NCBI GenBank assembly: GCA_900550295.1
Contig: URRM01000057.1
Span: forward strand, 1-10,715
Length of the DNA stretch: 10,715 nucleotides
Source of the DNA: an uncultured bacterium
GTDB taxonomy: Bacteria > Cyanobacteriota > Vampirovibrionia > Gastranaerophilales > Gastranaerophilaceae
Direction of reading: 5' to 3'
The position numbers and the translations under genes were made by a program. How positions within the stretch are numbered: the first letter of the stretch is position 1; each line of letters opens with the position of its first letter. Below the pieces are notes generated by a model that was not told the origin of the DNA, did not search any database, and saw only the letters and a program-made list of their open reading frames with translations. Shown one piece after another: positions 1-6,466 of this stretch.

Positions 1-24
1 CTTTAGCAATCGGCGCCTCTTTAC
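1..24 (-). other. Upstream edge of next flagellar gene (flhB expected)
   Basis: Read on the minus strand, these bases follow the fliR stop codon and contain AAAGAGG, a good ribosome binding site. Six bases later comes a TTG, or five bases later an ATT whose frame continues Ala-Lys, as many FlhB proteins do after the initiator. In the usual order flhB follows fliR. No ATG is visible, so the start is either a non-ATG codon here or lies outside the window. The identity rests on gene order only. Confidence 0.25.
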
Positions 25-804
25 TTAAATAATATGTGAGAAAGTATTAAAGTAGTCAGATATAACGTTTATAAGCATTGGAAGAATCCACATAAGGATT
101 GCCGCACCAAAAACCGGTTTGAATAAGAAGGACAATTGGAAAACGTTAACTTGCGGAGCTGTTTTTGAAATTACACCTAATATGATATCCTGCCCCAATG
201 TTGCTAGAAGTACAGGTGATGCAATTTGTAGCCCCATGTATAAAACATTAGATGATAAACTTATCAAATAATCCATATTTACAAGTTTGTTTAAAGGAAT
301 TGTGCTTGCATAAATAGGGAAAATTTCAAAACTTTTGTCGATTGCTTGGAATAACCAGTAAGCTCCGCCAATTTGTAAGAAAATTACAATACCAAGCACA
401 CCGAAAAATCTACCTAAAATAGAAACTTGGCTTGATGTTGTGGGATCTAAAACCATGGCAGAAGACAAACCCATTTGCATATTAATCATATCGCCACCTG
501 CTTCAATTGCAGCAAGGATTAATTGTGCCATAAATCCAATAATCATACCAGCTGCTGCGTTTAAGATTAATGCTAATAACAAATCGCCGTGTGCAGGTTG
601 ACCTTGCGGGTTAACCATAGGTAAGAAAATTAAGGTTAAAAGAAAAGATAATCCTAGTTTTACAAGCCCCGGAATTTCTTTTCTGTTTAGAACAGGTGCA
701 AATCTTACAAAACCCAACATTCTTGCAAAGATAACCAGTCCACCGCACATATTAGCGATGAACCCCGGTATCAAAGAGTTAAGTTGTGTAATGAATCCTT
801 CCAT
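25..804 (-). CDS. fliR: Flagellar export gate protein FliR
   Basis: FliR is an integral membrane subunit of the flagellar type III export gate. With FliP and FliQ it forms the FliPQR channel through which rod, hook and filament subunits leave the cell. The 259-residue protein has the family's usual length and is almost entirely hydrophobic, with about six membrane segments. Recognisable signatures are RFAPVLNRKEIP (residues 34-45), GLSSAMVLDP (112-121) and the near-diagnostic APQVNVF (216-222). The ATG lies only 2 bases after the fliQ stop, so translation is probably coupled. A weak AGG-type ribosome binding site lies in the end of fliQ. The type III secretion homologue SctT is an alternative, but the neighbouring fliO and the FliR-type motifs favour the flagellar protein. 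Confidence 0.95.
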   Translation of the reverse strand: MEGFITQLNSLIPGFIANMCGGLVIFARMLGFVRFAPVLNRKEIPGLVKLGLSFLLTLIFLPMVNPQGQPAHGDLLLALILNAAAGMIIGFMAQLILAAIEAGGDMINMQMGLSSAMVLDPTTSSQVSILGRFFGVLGIVIFLQIGGAYWLFQAIDKSFEIFPIYASTIPLNKLVNMDYLISLSSNVLYMGLQIASPVLLATLGQDIILGVISKTAPQVNVFQLSFLFKPVFGAAILMWILPMLINVISDYFNTFSHII

Positions 805-806
805 TG

Positions 807-1310
807 TTATTGATTGTACCTATTCATAATTTTTTGTGTTTCCATGAAGTCTGTTTTTGGTTCCATTACGCCAGATGCTTTGTCATAACGTTGGAATTGA
901 TTTTTCCCGTTTCTGTTGTAACCGGGTTTTCCGCTGGTCATACGTTTAAATTCGTCTTTGTCCGGTTTTTTGAATTGATCTTGCATTTCATTTGCAAAAG
1001 GTCGTGTATACTTGTAATAATCAGCCGGCAAAACGTAGGTGTCATTTTTAGGAACTACGTTAAACGCCAAAGCCATACCGTCAGTGAATAAGTTTGTCAA
1101 AATTCTGACAAATCCGACACCACCGATTACGATTACAAGGAATACTGCCAAAATTTTAGGTGCAGCGGCAATAGTTTGTTCTTGAACTTGGGTTACGGCT
1201 TGTAAGATACCAACAACAAGACCGATACCGGCAGCTACAAGTACGCACGGCATTGAGATTGAAAGCATTACGACAAAACCTCTCGCCATATATTCCATTA
1301 ACATTTCCAT
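807..1310 (-). CDS. fliQ: Flagellar export gate protein FliQ with long C-terminal tail
   Basis: FliQ is the small two-helix subunit of the FliPQR export gate. Residues 1-85 are a normal FliQ: membrane helix about 12-37, the loop motif TQVQEQTIAAAPK (40-52), and a second helix about 53-74. The family is normally near 90 residues, but this protein has 167. Residues 86-167 form a hydrophilic tail rich in Lys, Arg, Asp, Asn, Tyr and Met, with no membrane segment and no domain I recognise. The reading frame is open throughout and ends 2 bases before fliR, so the tail does not look like a sequencing artefact. The ATG is preceded by AAAGAGGT at a suitable distance. The gene is separated from fliP by 91 bases that hold a repeat element. 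Confidence 0.93.
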   Translation of the reverse strand: MEMLMEYMARGFVVMLSISMPCVLVAAGIGLVVGILQAVTQVQEQTIAAAPKILAVFLVIVIGGVGFVRILTNLFTDGMALAFNVVPKNDTYVLPADYYKYTRPFANEMQDQFKKPDKDEFKRMTSGKPGYNRNGKNQFQRYDKASGVMEPKTDFMETQKIMNRYNQ

Positions 1311-1330
1311 AATTTTTACCTCTTTTTGTA

Positions 1331-1404
1331 GTCAATAAGCGTTTAAGCCTTTAAGTGAATAAGTCGAACTATAATTTAATATGAACCGACTTATCGTCTT
1401 TTTA
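1331..1404 (-). repeat. Intergenic repeat element, copy A (fliP-fliQ gap)
   Basis: This segment matches 2431-2507. In the transcribed (minus) direction both copies begin with the same 15 bases, TAAAAAGACGATAAG, and the TAA is the stop codon of the preceding gene. The distal 50 bases (1331-1380 against 2431-2480) agree at 37 positions without gaps, and a 3-base length difference falls between the two parts. Copy A also contains a perfect 8-bp inverted repeat, ATAAGTCG at 1359-1366 and CGACTTAT at 1387-1394, with a 20-base loop. A TATAAT on the plus strand (1370-1375) is kept in the other copy. It may be an RNA hairpin or processing site, a small dispersed repeat, or a regulatory site; the sequence does not decide. 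Confidence 0.75.
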
Positions 1405-2043
1405 GTTATAGCTTTGTACTAAACCTTGAACAATCAGCGCCCAACCGTCAACGGCAATAAAGATAAGTAGTTTGAACGGTAAAGAAATGATTGTTGGTGA
1501 CAACATGAACATACCCAGTGCTAACAGGATGTTTGCTACAACCAAGTCTAATACGATAAATGGTACAAATACGATAAAACCGATTTCGAAAGCTGTTTTC
1601 AACTCACTAATGATGTAAGCCGGAGCAACTTGCCAAATTGTTATTTCATCCGGACTTTCAGGTCTGTCGTTTCCTGAAAGTTCTATAAAGAATGCTAAAT
1701 CAGTTTCACGGGTTTGTTTTAGCATAAATTCTTTCAGTGGTTTAGAACCTTTTTCGATAGCTACAATTAAGTTCTTAGTTTGTTTGTAAGGTGCTTGACC
1801 TTGTTCATAACATTGTTGGAAAACAGGTCCCATTGTGTAGAACGTCAAAATCATGGACAAACCGATGATTACAATTGATGGTGGAACTGATTGTGTACCC
1901 ATCGCAGTTTTTAACATTGAAAATACAATTATAAACCTTAAAAAACTTGTCATACAAGCAAACACAAATGGTAAAATCGAAAACATTGACATTACCAAAA
2001 GCATTTGTATAACTGGATTTATATCCTTAAAAATGTCTGACAT
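1402..2043 (-). CDS. fliP: Flagellar export gate protein FliP (no signal peptide)
   Basis: FliP is the main channel-forming subunit of the flagellar type III export gate. Family signatures in this 213-residue protein are MGTQSVPP (48-55), MLKQTRETDLA (107-117), SELKTAFEIGF (146-156), ISLPFKLL (186-193) and the terminal DGW (199-201). There are four membrane segments, around 11-40, 56-75, 152-180 and 186-210. Enterobacterial FliP is about 245 residues with a cleaved signal peptide; this one starts directly before the first core helix, as type III secretion SctR proteins do. The ATG is preceded by AGAAGG about 10 bases upstream and lies 26 bases after the fliO stop. The stop codon forms the first three bases of repeat copy A. 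Confidence 0.95.
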   Translation of the reverse strand: MSDIFKDINPVIQMLLVMSMFSILPFVFACMTSFLRFIIVFSMLKTAMGTQSVPPSIVIIGLSMILTFYTMGPVFQQCYEQGQAPYKQTKNLIVAIEKGSKPLKEFMLKQTRETDLAFFIELSGNDRPESPDEITIWQVAPAYIISELKTAFEIGFIVFVPFIVLDLVVANILLALGMFMLSPTIISLPFKLLIFIAVDGWALIVQGLVQSYN

Positions 2044-2069
2044 ACTATTTCTACCTTCTTTTTAACTGA

Positions 2070-2399
2070 TTAATAATTTACGCCTTGTGAGTCTAAATTA
2101 GCTTTATCTATTTCATCTAATTCACTAGTATCATTTGTAACTATGTTGTTAGAATCTAATTTAGATATTAATGTTGTTCTTTCTAAATCTGCTGCAATCA
2201 AAAAACGTTCCGAACCTGCTTTTATGATGTACAGAGTTTTTCTTGAAGTAAGCCCTAAGCCGTCTTCAATTGATAACAAACCTCTTCTATTACCGGTGAA
2301 GTTAGTTATTGCAAACTTTTTGTAAGCAAATAGAGCGAAACAAATTAGCCCTATCATTGCCATTGTGTATACCGTGAAATTTAAAATATAGTGTCCCAT
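2070..2399 (-). CDS. fliO: Flagellar biosynthesis protein FliO
   Basis: FliO is a bitopic membrane protein that helps assemble and stabilise the FliP ring of the export gate. The 109-residue product has one membrane helix (about 7-27) followed by the short basic FliO domain: LGLTSRKTLYIIKAGSERFLIAADLERTTLISKL at about 48-81 fits the family pattern of a LG-RK-L-I core, then a FLI strand, then a L-L ending. The last 28 residues are acidic and polar. FliO sequences diverge strongly, so its place directly before fliP is important support. FliO is absent from most virulence-type type III secretion systems, which marks this cluster as flagellar. The ATG has AAAGGAT upstream at a normal distance. 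Confidence 0.87.
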   Translation of the reverse strand: MGHYILNFTVYTMAMIGLICFALFAYKKFAITNFTGNRRGLLSIEDGLGLTSRKTLYIIKAGSERFLIAADLERTTLISKLDSNNIVTNDTSELDEIDKANLDSQGVNY

Positions 2400-2430
2400 T
2401 TGTTAATCCTTTAATGATTTTTTGTTTAAA

Positions 2431-2507
2431 GTCTATAAGCTGTTAAGCACTAAAGCAGATAAGTCGAGCTATAATCTGAAGTACCGTTAGTCCTTATCGT
2501 CTTTTTA
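2431..2507 (-). repeat. Intergenic repeat element, copy B (switch gene-fliO gap)
   Basis: This is the partner of 1331-1404. The shared 15-base block at 2493-2507 begins with the stop codon of the double-SpoA gene. The inverted repeat is shorter than in copy A: GATAAG (2458-2463) and CTTATC (2493-2498). The plus-strand TATAAT at 2470-2475 is conserved. The element lies in a 105-base gap, whereas the gaps without the repeat measure 26 and 2 bases. Confidence 0.75.
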
Positions 2508-3695
2508 TATGTCTTCATCATCAAGTTCAAAGTCGCTGTAGTCGAAGTCTTCATCGCCTTGAGCTTCTTCTTGAGGTATATCACCCATTTCGTGCATTGG
2601 TTCCATTTCATCTGAATGCATTTCCATTTCATTTTCAGAAATTGGTTCTTGATGCATTTCTGGCATTTCTTGAGGTGCCGGTGCTGAAGGTGCATCTGCA
2701 AAGATATGATTAATTTTTACGCCATATCTGTCGTTTACAATAACAAGTTCGCCTGTAGCGATTGTTTTTTCTTCAACTTTAAGAGTGATGTTGTTGTTGT
2801 AAACAGAGCCTATGTCAACGACTAAGCCGTCCTCTATATTTTTTAATTCACCCAAAGAAATTTTTACTTTGTCGAATTCTGCGCCCATTTCAACCTGAAT
2901 GCTATCCCAAAGGTTTGTTGGTGGCATGTTTGAAGCCATTTCTTCTTCTCCTCCGTTATCTACTGAAATAATTAATGCTGGGTTTGGGGCTATTCTAAAA
3001 TCTTTTTCGTAGCCCATATATTGTAATTTCATAAATTGAATATTACTGTTATCCAAAACAACAATGTCTTCAACTTCTAATGATTTTAAATCACGTACCA
3101 TAAAACAAGTTGTTCCGACAGATATGTTAACCTCAACCAAACTTCCCAAGAAAGATTCATTAGAAAACTTTTGTTCACCCTTTTGAATTTCTTGAGGTGT
3201 GATTAATGTGCTAGGGAAAGATACAATAACTTTTCCGCACATATTAGTTTCTTCATTTTTAACCATAAAAGTTAGATGTACTGTGTTGAATTTTTTAATT
3301 GTTCCGTCGTATTGTTGCGGTACAAAGTTAGAACTGATGAAATTGTATAAGTTGTCGTTATACGCAGTTACTAACTTAGCCTCAAGTTCTGTAATCTGGT
3401 TTATTTGGAAAGGTTTTTTAGAAGAACCTAAACTTTTTTCCAAAATAACTCTAACTGCTTTGTCAGAACTTCTTATGTAAACTTCGTTTTTAGCATCAAC
3501 TTTGATTTTGGTTACAAAGTAGCTATCTTCTTGGAAAAGAGCGTTCATATTTTGGCAGACAGAAATAAGTTTGAAGTGTAAACCGCCCAAAAGAAAGTCA
3601 TCAGATGCGTTTTGAAGCGCATTGTTAAATGCACTGTCAAACCAGCTGAATTCAGCCAATAATTGTTCTGTACTTGTACTTAACGCTTCTGTCAT
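2505..3695 (-). CDS. Double-SpoA flagellar switch protein (FliM/FliN-like)
   Basis: This is a predicted C-ring (motor switch) component on the cytoplasmic face of the flagellar base. Of 396 residues, about 1-180 form an N-terminal domain I cannot assign firmly. Residues about 182-246 form a first SpoA domain (FLGSLVEVNISVGTTCF onward) and about 262-333 a second, the more FliN-like (IQVEMGAEFDKVKISLGEL, then GELVIVNDRYGVKINHIF). Residues 334-396 are a disordered, very acidic, Met-rich tail. Two SpoA domains in one chain resemble type III secretion SctQ, or a FliM-FliN composite. It occupies the fliM-fliN position before fliOPQR. I see no FliM-type CheY-binding segment at the N-terminus. Upstream of the ATG are GGGGAA, which is too close, and AAAAGGGAC about 11 bases away, so the start is likely but not certain. 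Confidence 0.82.
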   Translation of the reverse strand: MTEALSTSTEQLLAEFSWFDSAFNNALQNASDDFLLGGLHFKLISVCQNMNALFQEDSYFVTKIKVDAKNEVYIRSSDKAVRVILEKSLGSSKKPFQINQITELEAKLVTAYNDNLYNFISSNFVPQQYDGTIKKFNTVHLTFMVKNEETNMCGKVIVSFPSTLITPQEIQKGEQKFSNESFLGSLVEVNISVGTTCFMVRDLKSLEVEDIVVLDNSNIQFMKLQYMGYEKDFRIAPNPALIISVDNGGEEEMASNMPPTNLWDSIQVEMGAEFDKVKISLGELKNIEDGLVVDIGSVYNNNITLKVEEKTIATGELVIVNDRYGVKINHIFADAPSAPAPQEMPEMHQEPISENEMEMHSDEMEPMHEMGDIPQEEAQGDEDFDYSDFELDDEDI

Positions 3696-3738
3696 TTCCC
3701 CGTAAGTCCCTTTTGGGTTTATACTTATTACTTTCCCG

Positions 3739-3765
3739 TTTATAGCATAGTTGTATTTCTGTAAA
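3739..3765 (-). promoter_or_regulatory. Candidate promoter of the flagellar operon
   Basis: On the minus strand, TTTACA (3765-3760) is followed after 15 bases by an extended -10, TGC then TATAAA (3744-3739). This gives a leader of roughly 35 bases before the switch gene ATG. The spacing is short, but the TGn extension compensates. This looks like a vegetative sigma promoter; I found no convincing sigma-28 promoter here. Confidence 0.45.
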
Positions 3766-3864
3766 GTGGCATCATTCGTTTAGAGGATTTTGTTTGAAGC
3801 CAATAAGTCAAATTAGAATATAAAAATTCCATTCAAAAACAAATAAACACGTATTATCTTAACA

Positions 3865-3879
3865 CTTATAGTCTTATAG
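3865..3879 (+). repeat. Tandem CTTATAG direct repeat
   Basis: CTTATAG occurs twice with one base between the copies (3865-3871 and 3873-3879), ending 13 bases before the proposed aldolase -35. A third copy lies at 5011-5017, in the leader region of the symporter gene. The placement would suit a regulator binding site, but AT-rich DNA can produce such a pair by chance. Confidence 0.35.
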
Positions 3880-3892
3880 CTTTCAAGAAGTA

Positions 3893-3920
3893 TTGCATTA
3901 ATTATTTTTTGTAATACAAT
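3893..3920 (+). promoter_or_regulatory. Candidate promoter of the aldolase gene
   Basis: TTGCAT (3893-3898) and TACAAT (3915-3920) are separated by 16 bases. The -10 differs from consensus by one base, while the -35 matches at only three. It would give a leader of about 35 bases ending in a strong ribosome binding site. Confidence 0.5.
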
Positions 3921-3947
3921 TGTTGCGTAGATATACTTTTACAAACA

Positions 3948-3954
3948 AAAGGAG
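3948..3954 (+). promoter_or_regulatory. Ribosome binding site deciding the aldolase start
   Basis: AAAGGAG lies 7 bases before the ATG at 3962. The frame is open upstream to a TTG-type start at 3920, but that start would place this Shine-Dalgarno sequence inside the gene and overlap the promoter -10. The ATG at 3962 is therefore chosen. Confidence 0.85.
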
Positions 3955-3961
3955 AACTCAA

Positions 3962-4921
3962 ATGAGTGAAAGAAAATTAGTAGGAACAGGCGAAATGTTC
4001 AAAAAAGCATTAGCTGGCGGTTACGCTATCGGTGCTTACAACGTTAACAACATGGAAATTTTACAAGGTATTGCAGAAGCAGCTGAAGAAACTCGTTCAC
4101 CAATCATTTTACAAGTTTCAGCAGGTGCTAGAAAATATGCTAACCAAACATACTTAATCAAATTAGTTGAAGCTGCATTAGCTACAACAACAGTGCCTAT
4201 CGCATTACACTTAGACCACGGTGCAGACTTTGAAATTTGTAAAGCTTGTATTGATGGCGGTTTCTCATCAGTAATGATTGATGGTTCAAGATTCCCATTC
4301 GACGAAAACGTAGCAGTTACAAAGAAAGTAGTTGAATACGCTCACGAAAGAGGAGTTTCAGTAGAAGCTGAACTTGGTAAATTAGCTGGTGTTGAAGATG
4401 ACGTTAAAGTTTCTGATAAAGATGCTAAATATACAAACGTTAAAGAAGCAGTTGAATTCGTAAAACAAACCGGTTGTGATTCATTAGCAATCGCTATTGG
4501 TACTTCACACGGTGCTTACAAATTCAAAGGTGAAGCTAAATTAGACTTTGACAGATTAAAAGAAATCAAAGATGCATTGGCTGAAGCTGGTTACCCAGAT
4601 TACCCAATCGTATTACACGGTTCATCATCTGTACCAAAAGAATTCGTAGAAAAATGTAATAAATTTGGTGGTAACTTACCTGATGCACAAGGTGTTCCAG
4701 AAGATATGTTAAACTATGCTTCTAAACACGGTGTAGCTAAAATCAACATTGATACAGACTTACGTTTAGCTATGACTTCAACTATCAGAGAATTCTTCAT
4801 TGAACATCCTGAAAAATTCGATCCACGTGAATACATGGGACCTGGTAGAACAGCAGTTAAAGAAATGGTTATGCACAAAATGAGAGATGTATTAGGTACA
4901 GCTGGTCATGCTGATGACTAA
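3962..4921 (+). CDS. fba: Class II fructose-1,6-bisphosphate aldolase
   Basis: This cytosolic, zinc-dependent enzyme reversibly splits fructose 1,6-bisphosphate into glyceraldehyde 3-phosphate and dihydroxyacetone phosphate in glycolysis and gluconeogenesis. The 319-residue protein shows the expected sites: AYNVNN near the start (25-30), LDHG with catalytic Asp85 and zinc His86, VEAELG with Glu137, GTSHG with zinc His183, VLHGSS with zinc His219, and the phosphate-binding NIDTDLR (262-268). Tagatose-bisphosphate aldolases (GatY/KbaY) share these motifs but are usually about 285 residues, and no tagatose genes are nearby. Codon choice is restricted: Leu is mostly TTA, and Asn, His and Phe often end in C. 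This fits a highly expressed gene. It appears monocistronic, with its own promoter and terminator. Confidence 0.95.
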   Translation: MSERKLVGTGEMFKKALAGGYAIGAYNVNNMEILQGIAEAAEETRSPIILQVSAGARKYANQTYLIKLVEAALATTTVPIALHLDHGADFEICKACIDGGFSSVMIDGSRFPFDENVAVTKKVVEYAHERGVSVEAELGKLAGVEDDVKVSDKDAKYTNVKEAVEFVKQTGCDSLAIAIGTSHGAYKFKGEAKLDFDRLKEIKDALAEAGYPDYPIVLHGSSSVPKEFVEKCNKFGGNLPDAQGVPEDMLNYASKHGVAKINIDTDLRLAMTSTIREFFIEHPEKFDPREYMGPGRTAVKEMVMHKMRDVLGTAGHADD

Positions 4922-4949
4922 TTCATAACTCCATAAAGTTATAAACATT

Positions 4950-4988
4950 AAAAAGGTTGAAGAGAGAAATCCCTTCAACCTTTTTTCT
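4950..4988 (+). terminator. Intrinsic terminator after the aldolase gene
   Basis: AAAAGGTTGAAG (4951-4962) pairs perfectly with CTTCAACCTTTT (4973-4984) around a 10-base loop. The right arm runs into a T tract, and the hairpin starts about 30 bases after the stop codon. Confidence 0.9.
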
Positions 4989-5057
4989 TATATACTTAAA
5001 GTTTTATTGACTTATAGCCTAAACAAAAATAAGTGTTATCTTTACATCCATATTAAG

Positions 5058-5075
5058 ATGATATCAAGATATCAT
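5058..5075 (+). promoter_or_regulatory. Perfect dyad, candidate operator
   Basis: ATGATATCAAGATATCAT is an inverted repeat of 8 bp with a 2-base centre. It ends 3 bases before the proposed -35 of the symporter promoter. That position suits an activator or repressor dimer. The regulator is unknown, and no regulator gene is present in the window. Confidence 0.5.
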
Positions 5076-5078
5076 TAG

Positions 5079-5106
5079 TTTACACATGTTTATAATATAA
5101 TATATT
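5079..5106 (+). promoter_or_regulatory. Candidate promoter of the symporter-ileS operon
   Basis: TTTACA (5079-5084) and TATATT (5101-5106) have 16-base spacing, and each differs from consensus by one base. A TATAAT at 5091-5096 is an alternative -10 but has no good -35. The AGGGGA ribosome binding site at 5125-5130 follows, 6 bases before the TTG start. Confidence 0.5.
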
Positions 5107-5136
5107 CAATAGGTACATTAGAATAGGGGAATTATT

Positions 5137-6459
5137 TTGAAAACTTCCAAGCTGACATCATTTATTTTTGGCGCATTAATTTTAGGCGTATTTATAGGTT
5201 GGTTATTTCCATCTTTTGCAGTTAAATTAGACCCTTTGGCGAAAATCTTTTTGAATATGATTAAAATGATTATCGCACCGTTGTTGTTCTCAACATTGGT
5301 TGTTGGTATTGCCGGTCACGGTGATATTAAAAGTTTGGGTAAAATTGGTTTAAAAACAATAATTTACTTTGAAATTGTTACAACGATTGCTTTGTTAATC
5401 GGTTTGGCGATGGGTAACTTGGTTCAACCCGGTGTTGGTGTAGGTGTTAACGCAAGCGCTCATGATATGCAAGCTGCTCAACATTTAGCTACAATTAATA
5501 CAAATAATTCTTTAAGCGGAATGATTATTGGTATGTTCCCAACATCTGTTGTTAAGGCAATGGCAGACGGTAACTTACTTCAAATCGTAATTTTCTCTTT
5601 ATTCTTTGCTGTTGCGATTTGTGCGGTTGGAAAATCTGCAAAACCTGTTTTAGATGTATTAAATTCAACTGCAAAAATAATGTTTAAATTTACAGAGTAT
5701 GTAATGTACTTCGCTCCTGTCGGTATTTTAGGGGCTGTAGCTTCTGCTATTGGTTCAAACGGTATCGGAGTGTTAAAAAGTTATGGTAAAGTAATTTTCT
5801 GCTTATATGCAGCGTTAGCAATATTCATTGGTTTAGTTTTACACGGTGTTTGCTCAATTGTAAGAGTTCCGTTTTGGAAACTTATGGGCGCATTAAAAGA
5901 TCAAATTTTGTTGGCTTTTACAACATCAAGTTCAGAAGCAGCATTACCAAAATCAATGGAAATTATGGAAAAATTTGGTGTTCCAAGAAATATTGTAGCG
6001 TTCGTAATGCCTACAGGTTATTCATTTAACCTTGACGGTTCTACATTAGGTGTTGCAGTTGCTGTTTTATTTTCTACACAAATTGTAGGAATTAACTTGA
6101 ATTTTGAGCAACAATTAGTTATGATGTTAGCATTGATGTTTGCTAGTAAAGGTATTGCTGGTGTACCAAGGGTATCTTTAATTGTACTTGCAGGTACGTT
6201 GACAACATTTAACTACCCAATTGTAGGTGTAGCAATTCTATTAGGTATTGACCATATTCTGGATATGGCCCGTACAGTAACAAACTTGATTGGTAACTCA
6301 ATTGCAACAGTTGTTATTGCTCGTTGGGAAGGTCAATTCGACGACGAAAAAATGCAAAAATATATTTCTAAAGAAAAACGTCGTAAAGAACTTTTAGCAT
6401 ACTTTAGCTCTAAAAGACAACAACAAAAAAATAATCAACAATTAGTAAATGAAGGATAG
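5137..6459 (+). CDS. Dicarboxylate/amino acid:cation symporter, glutamate/aspartate type
   Basis: This inner-membrane, ion-coupled carrier belongs to the DAACS family (GltP/GltT/DctA fold, trimeric elevator type). The 440-residue protein shows the hairpin-1 serine motif TTSSSEAALP (262-271), the TM7 motif NLDGS (298-302), the hairpin-2 segment GIAGVPR (339-345) and TM8 with D372, D376, R379 and N383. The aspartate-arginine pair in the order D-x-x-R matches the residues that hold the amino group and side-chain carboxylate in the archaeal aspartate transporter GltPh. DctA-type dicarboxylate carriers have Ser at the aspartate, so glutamate or aspartate is the likelier substrate. The last 40 residues are a charged cytoplasmic tail rich in Lys and Gln. 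Translation starts at TTG, supported by AGGGGA. The stop lies 7 bases before ileS. Confidence 0.9.
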   Translation: MKTSKLTSFIFGALILGVFIGWLFPSFAVKLDPLAKIFLNMIKMIIAPLLFSTLVVGIAGHGDIKSLGKIGLKTIIYFEIVTTIALLIGLAMGNLVQPGVGVGVNASAHDMQAAQHLATINTNNSLSGMIIGMFPTSVVKAMADGNLLQIVIFSLFFAVAICAVGKSAKPVLDVLNSTAKIMFKFTEYVMYFAPVGILGAVASAIGSNGIGVLKSYGKVIFCLYAALAIFIGLVLHGVCSIVRVPFWKLMGALKDQILLAFTTSSSEAALPKSMEIMEKFGVPRNIVAFVMPTGYSFNLDGSTLGVAVAVLFSTQIVGINLNFEQQLVMMLALMFASKGIAGVPRVSLIVLAGTLTTFNYPIVGVAILLGIDHILDMARTVTNLIGNSIATVVIARWEGQFDDEKMQKYISKEKRRKELLAYFSSKRQQQKNNQQLVNEG

Positions 6460-6466
6460 ATTGGAA

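Noticed and set aside
804..1091. Plus-strand open frame of 95 codons opposite fliQ
   Set aside because: It is antisense to the coding part of fliQ, with no ribosome binding site and no recognisable product.
1385..1404. Sigma-28 flagellar promoter suggested by GACGATAA in the repeat
   Set aside because: The block resembles the sigma-28 -10 (GCCGATAA), but no TAAA-type -35 lies about 15 bases upstream in either copy; those positions are coding sequence that differs between the two sites.
1331..2507. CRISPR array
   Set aside because: There are only two imperfect copies, separated by two whole genes rather than by short spacers.
2450..2701. Minus-strand open frame rich in Met, Lys and Gln
   Set aside because: It is an out-of-frame shadow of the acidic Met/Glu tail of the double-SpoA gene; the biased codons of that tail keep the other frame open.
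25..3695. Virulence-type type III secretion system instead of a flagellum
   Set aside because: The presence of fliO, FliR-type APQVNVF, FliP-type motifs and the classic flagellar gene order outweigh the SctQ-like double-SpoA protein and the signal-less FliP.
5030..5136. T-box or other riboswitch ahead of the symporter-ileS operon
   Set aside because: The leader after the proposed promoter is only about 25 bases, and I see no T-box sequence or specifier-type stem.
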